The notes beneath the pieces are model-generated. The model was not told where the DNA came from and did not search any database. It worked only from the letters and a program-made list of their open reading frames with translations. From Branchiostoma floridae (Eukaryota; Chordata; Leptocardii; Amphioxiformes; Branchiostomatidae), in NCBI RefSeq assembly GCF_000003815.2, contig NC_049997.1:16169189-16233188 (forward strand): a stretch of DNA of 64,000 bases. Direction: 5' to 3'. Within the stretch, counting starts at the first letter, position 1; every line of letters begins with the position of its first letter. The position numbers and the translations under genes are program-made. Shown one piece after another: positions 63,240-64,000 of this stretch.

Positions 63240-64000
63240 TGCAGAAATAACATTGGAAAAAATGTTTTAGAGATTTTATTAGAAATTAATAGTTGCCAGC
63301 ATGTACGGACATTTTGCATTAGTAAAAATGTGCACGTGGCGACAAAATCCAAGTAAACATTACATGTTATTCTTTAGTACTATCTATGTAGTATCAGCTG
63401 TCAGCTGAAAAGAAAAAGAATTTGGCCAAACAGGGACAAAGTAGTTACGGGTTTTGAGTAAGTCTTTTGCAGTCTAGCCAGTGGCAGAACAGTTAACTCC
63501 TAGGCCAATTAACTCCTACTAGACTACCACTTTTGCTAAATTCCCCTATTACTATTCGGCCAGGCGGGATAGAGACTAATGTTTACAATGGTTTATGACC
63601 GAGACAGCAAATCACGATCACCAAATTTGCAGGGAAGGTTGTGCTCATCGAGTTTTATAATTCCTGCAATTTTTATATGATTATGACGTAATATGACGTA
63701 ATTATGACGTCATTAATTGATATTTTTGGCTAAAACCGGGAATTCCCATAATACCTAAATATCTCACTCAAAAAGTTACCAATAAAGGTTTCTTATTGAT
63801 ATTTAAGTGTTATGAGACTTCTGTTGTCAAAAGTCGACGCAACGACGTCAAAATGACGTCATAGAATGACGTCATCTGTAGTTTAGCTATCCGCCATCTT
63901 GGATTATCAACCTTAAATTTTTCAAGATACATTTTTTTTCAACATGTAACGCTAAAACCCCTTGGAAATGGATTAAAAACGTTCACATGAATGTTTTCCG
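63240..64000. other. Upstream of the zinc-finger gene; partial TGACGTCAT-rich element at the right edge
   Basis: 63240-63540 shows no gene apart from the acceptor of the zinc-finger exon. From about 63640 to the window end the sequence has TGACGTAATTATGACGTCATT, ATGACGTCATAG and CCGCCATCTTGGAT words, as in the TTAA elements at 24148 and 53024. It is cut by the window edge. Confidence 0.5.

Overview
The window looks like invertebrate chordate DNA, most probably a lancelet (Branchiostoma). I infer this from the mix of short intron-split exons, an expanded and shuffled set of death-fold domains (CARD, DEATH) joined to kinases, a one-exon C2H2 zinc-finger array, tRNA-derived SINEs, and many short terminal-inverted-repeat (TIR) elements with clean target-site duplications. 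No bacterial or viral gene organisation is present. There is one assembly gap (30530-30856).

Left part (1-25.1 kb). A cysteine-protease-like ORF of mobile-element type lies on the minus strand at the left edge, followed by a 42-bp minisatellite and several TIR elements. The main gene runs on the plus strand from 4372 to 23641. I reconstruct it as 18 exons whose splice phases all agree (2568 nt, 855 codons plus stop). It encodes CARD - DEATH - Pro-rich linker - DEATH - DEATH - long linker - protein kinase, a RIPK/IRAK-like layout with all death-fold domains N-terminal. Two of its DEATH exons are flanked by tandem arrays of partial copies of themselves. The intron before the last kinase exon carries a roughly 7-kb insertion with inverted ends and a 65-68-bp satellite.

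Middle part (25.1-53 kb). Two diverged copies of a small two-exon DEATH-domain unit (FADD-like DEATH domain, no effector domain) lie at 31026-32642 and 50875-51907. Scattered upstream of them are seven or eight tiny first exons of one family (typically ATG plus 8 codons, ending in CAA G|GT, all phase 1). Each can splice in frame to the DEATH exons. Several share duplicated 5' flanks with CArG, kappa-B or octamer-like motifs. I infer a promoter-choice system feeding DEATH-only adaptors. SINEs, minisatellites, TIR elements and a possible micro-gene (40181-42581) fill the spaces.

Right part (53-64 kb). This holds a TTAA-flanked element, decayed zinc-finger remnants collapsing into a 23-bp minisatellite, a roughly 150-bp repeat family, a 2.5-kb TIR element with a 145-bp satellite inside it, and an intact 19-finger C2H2 gene on the minus strand (61584-63221) whose 20th finger has been lost by frameshift. 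The CARD-DEATH-kinase and DEATH-only genes probably act in innate immune or cell-death signalling; that is inferred from domain families only.
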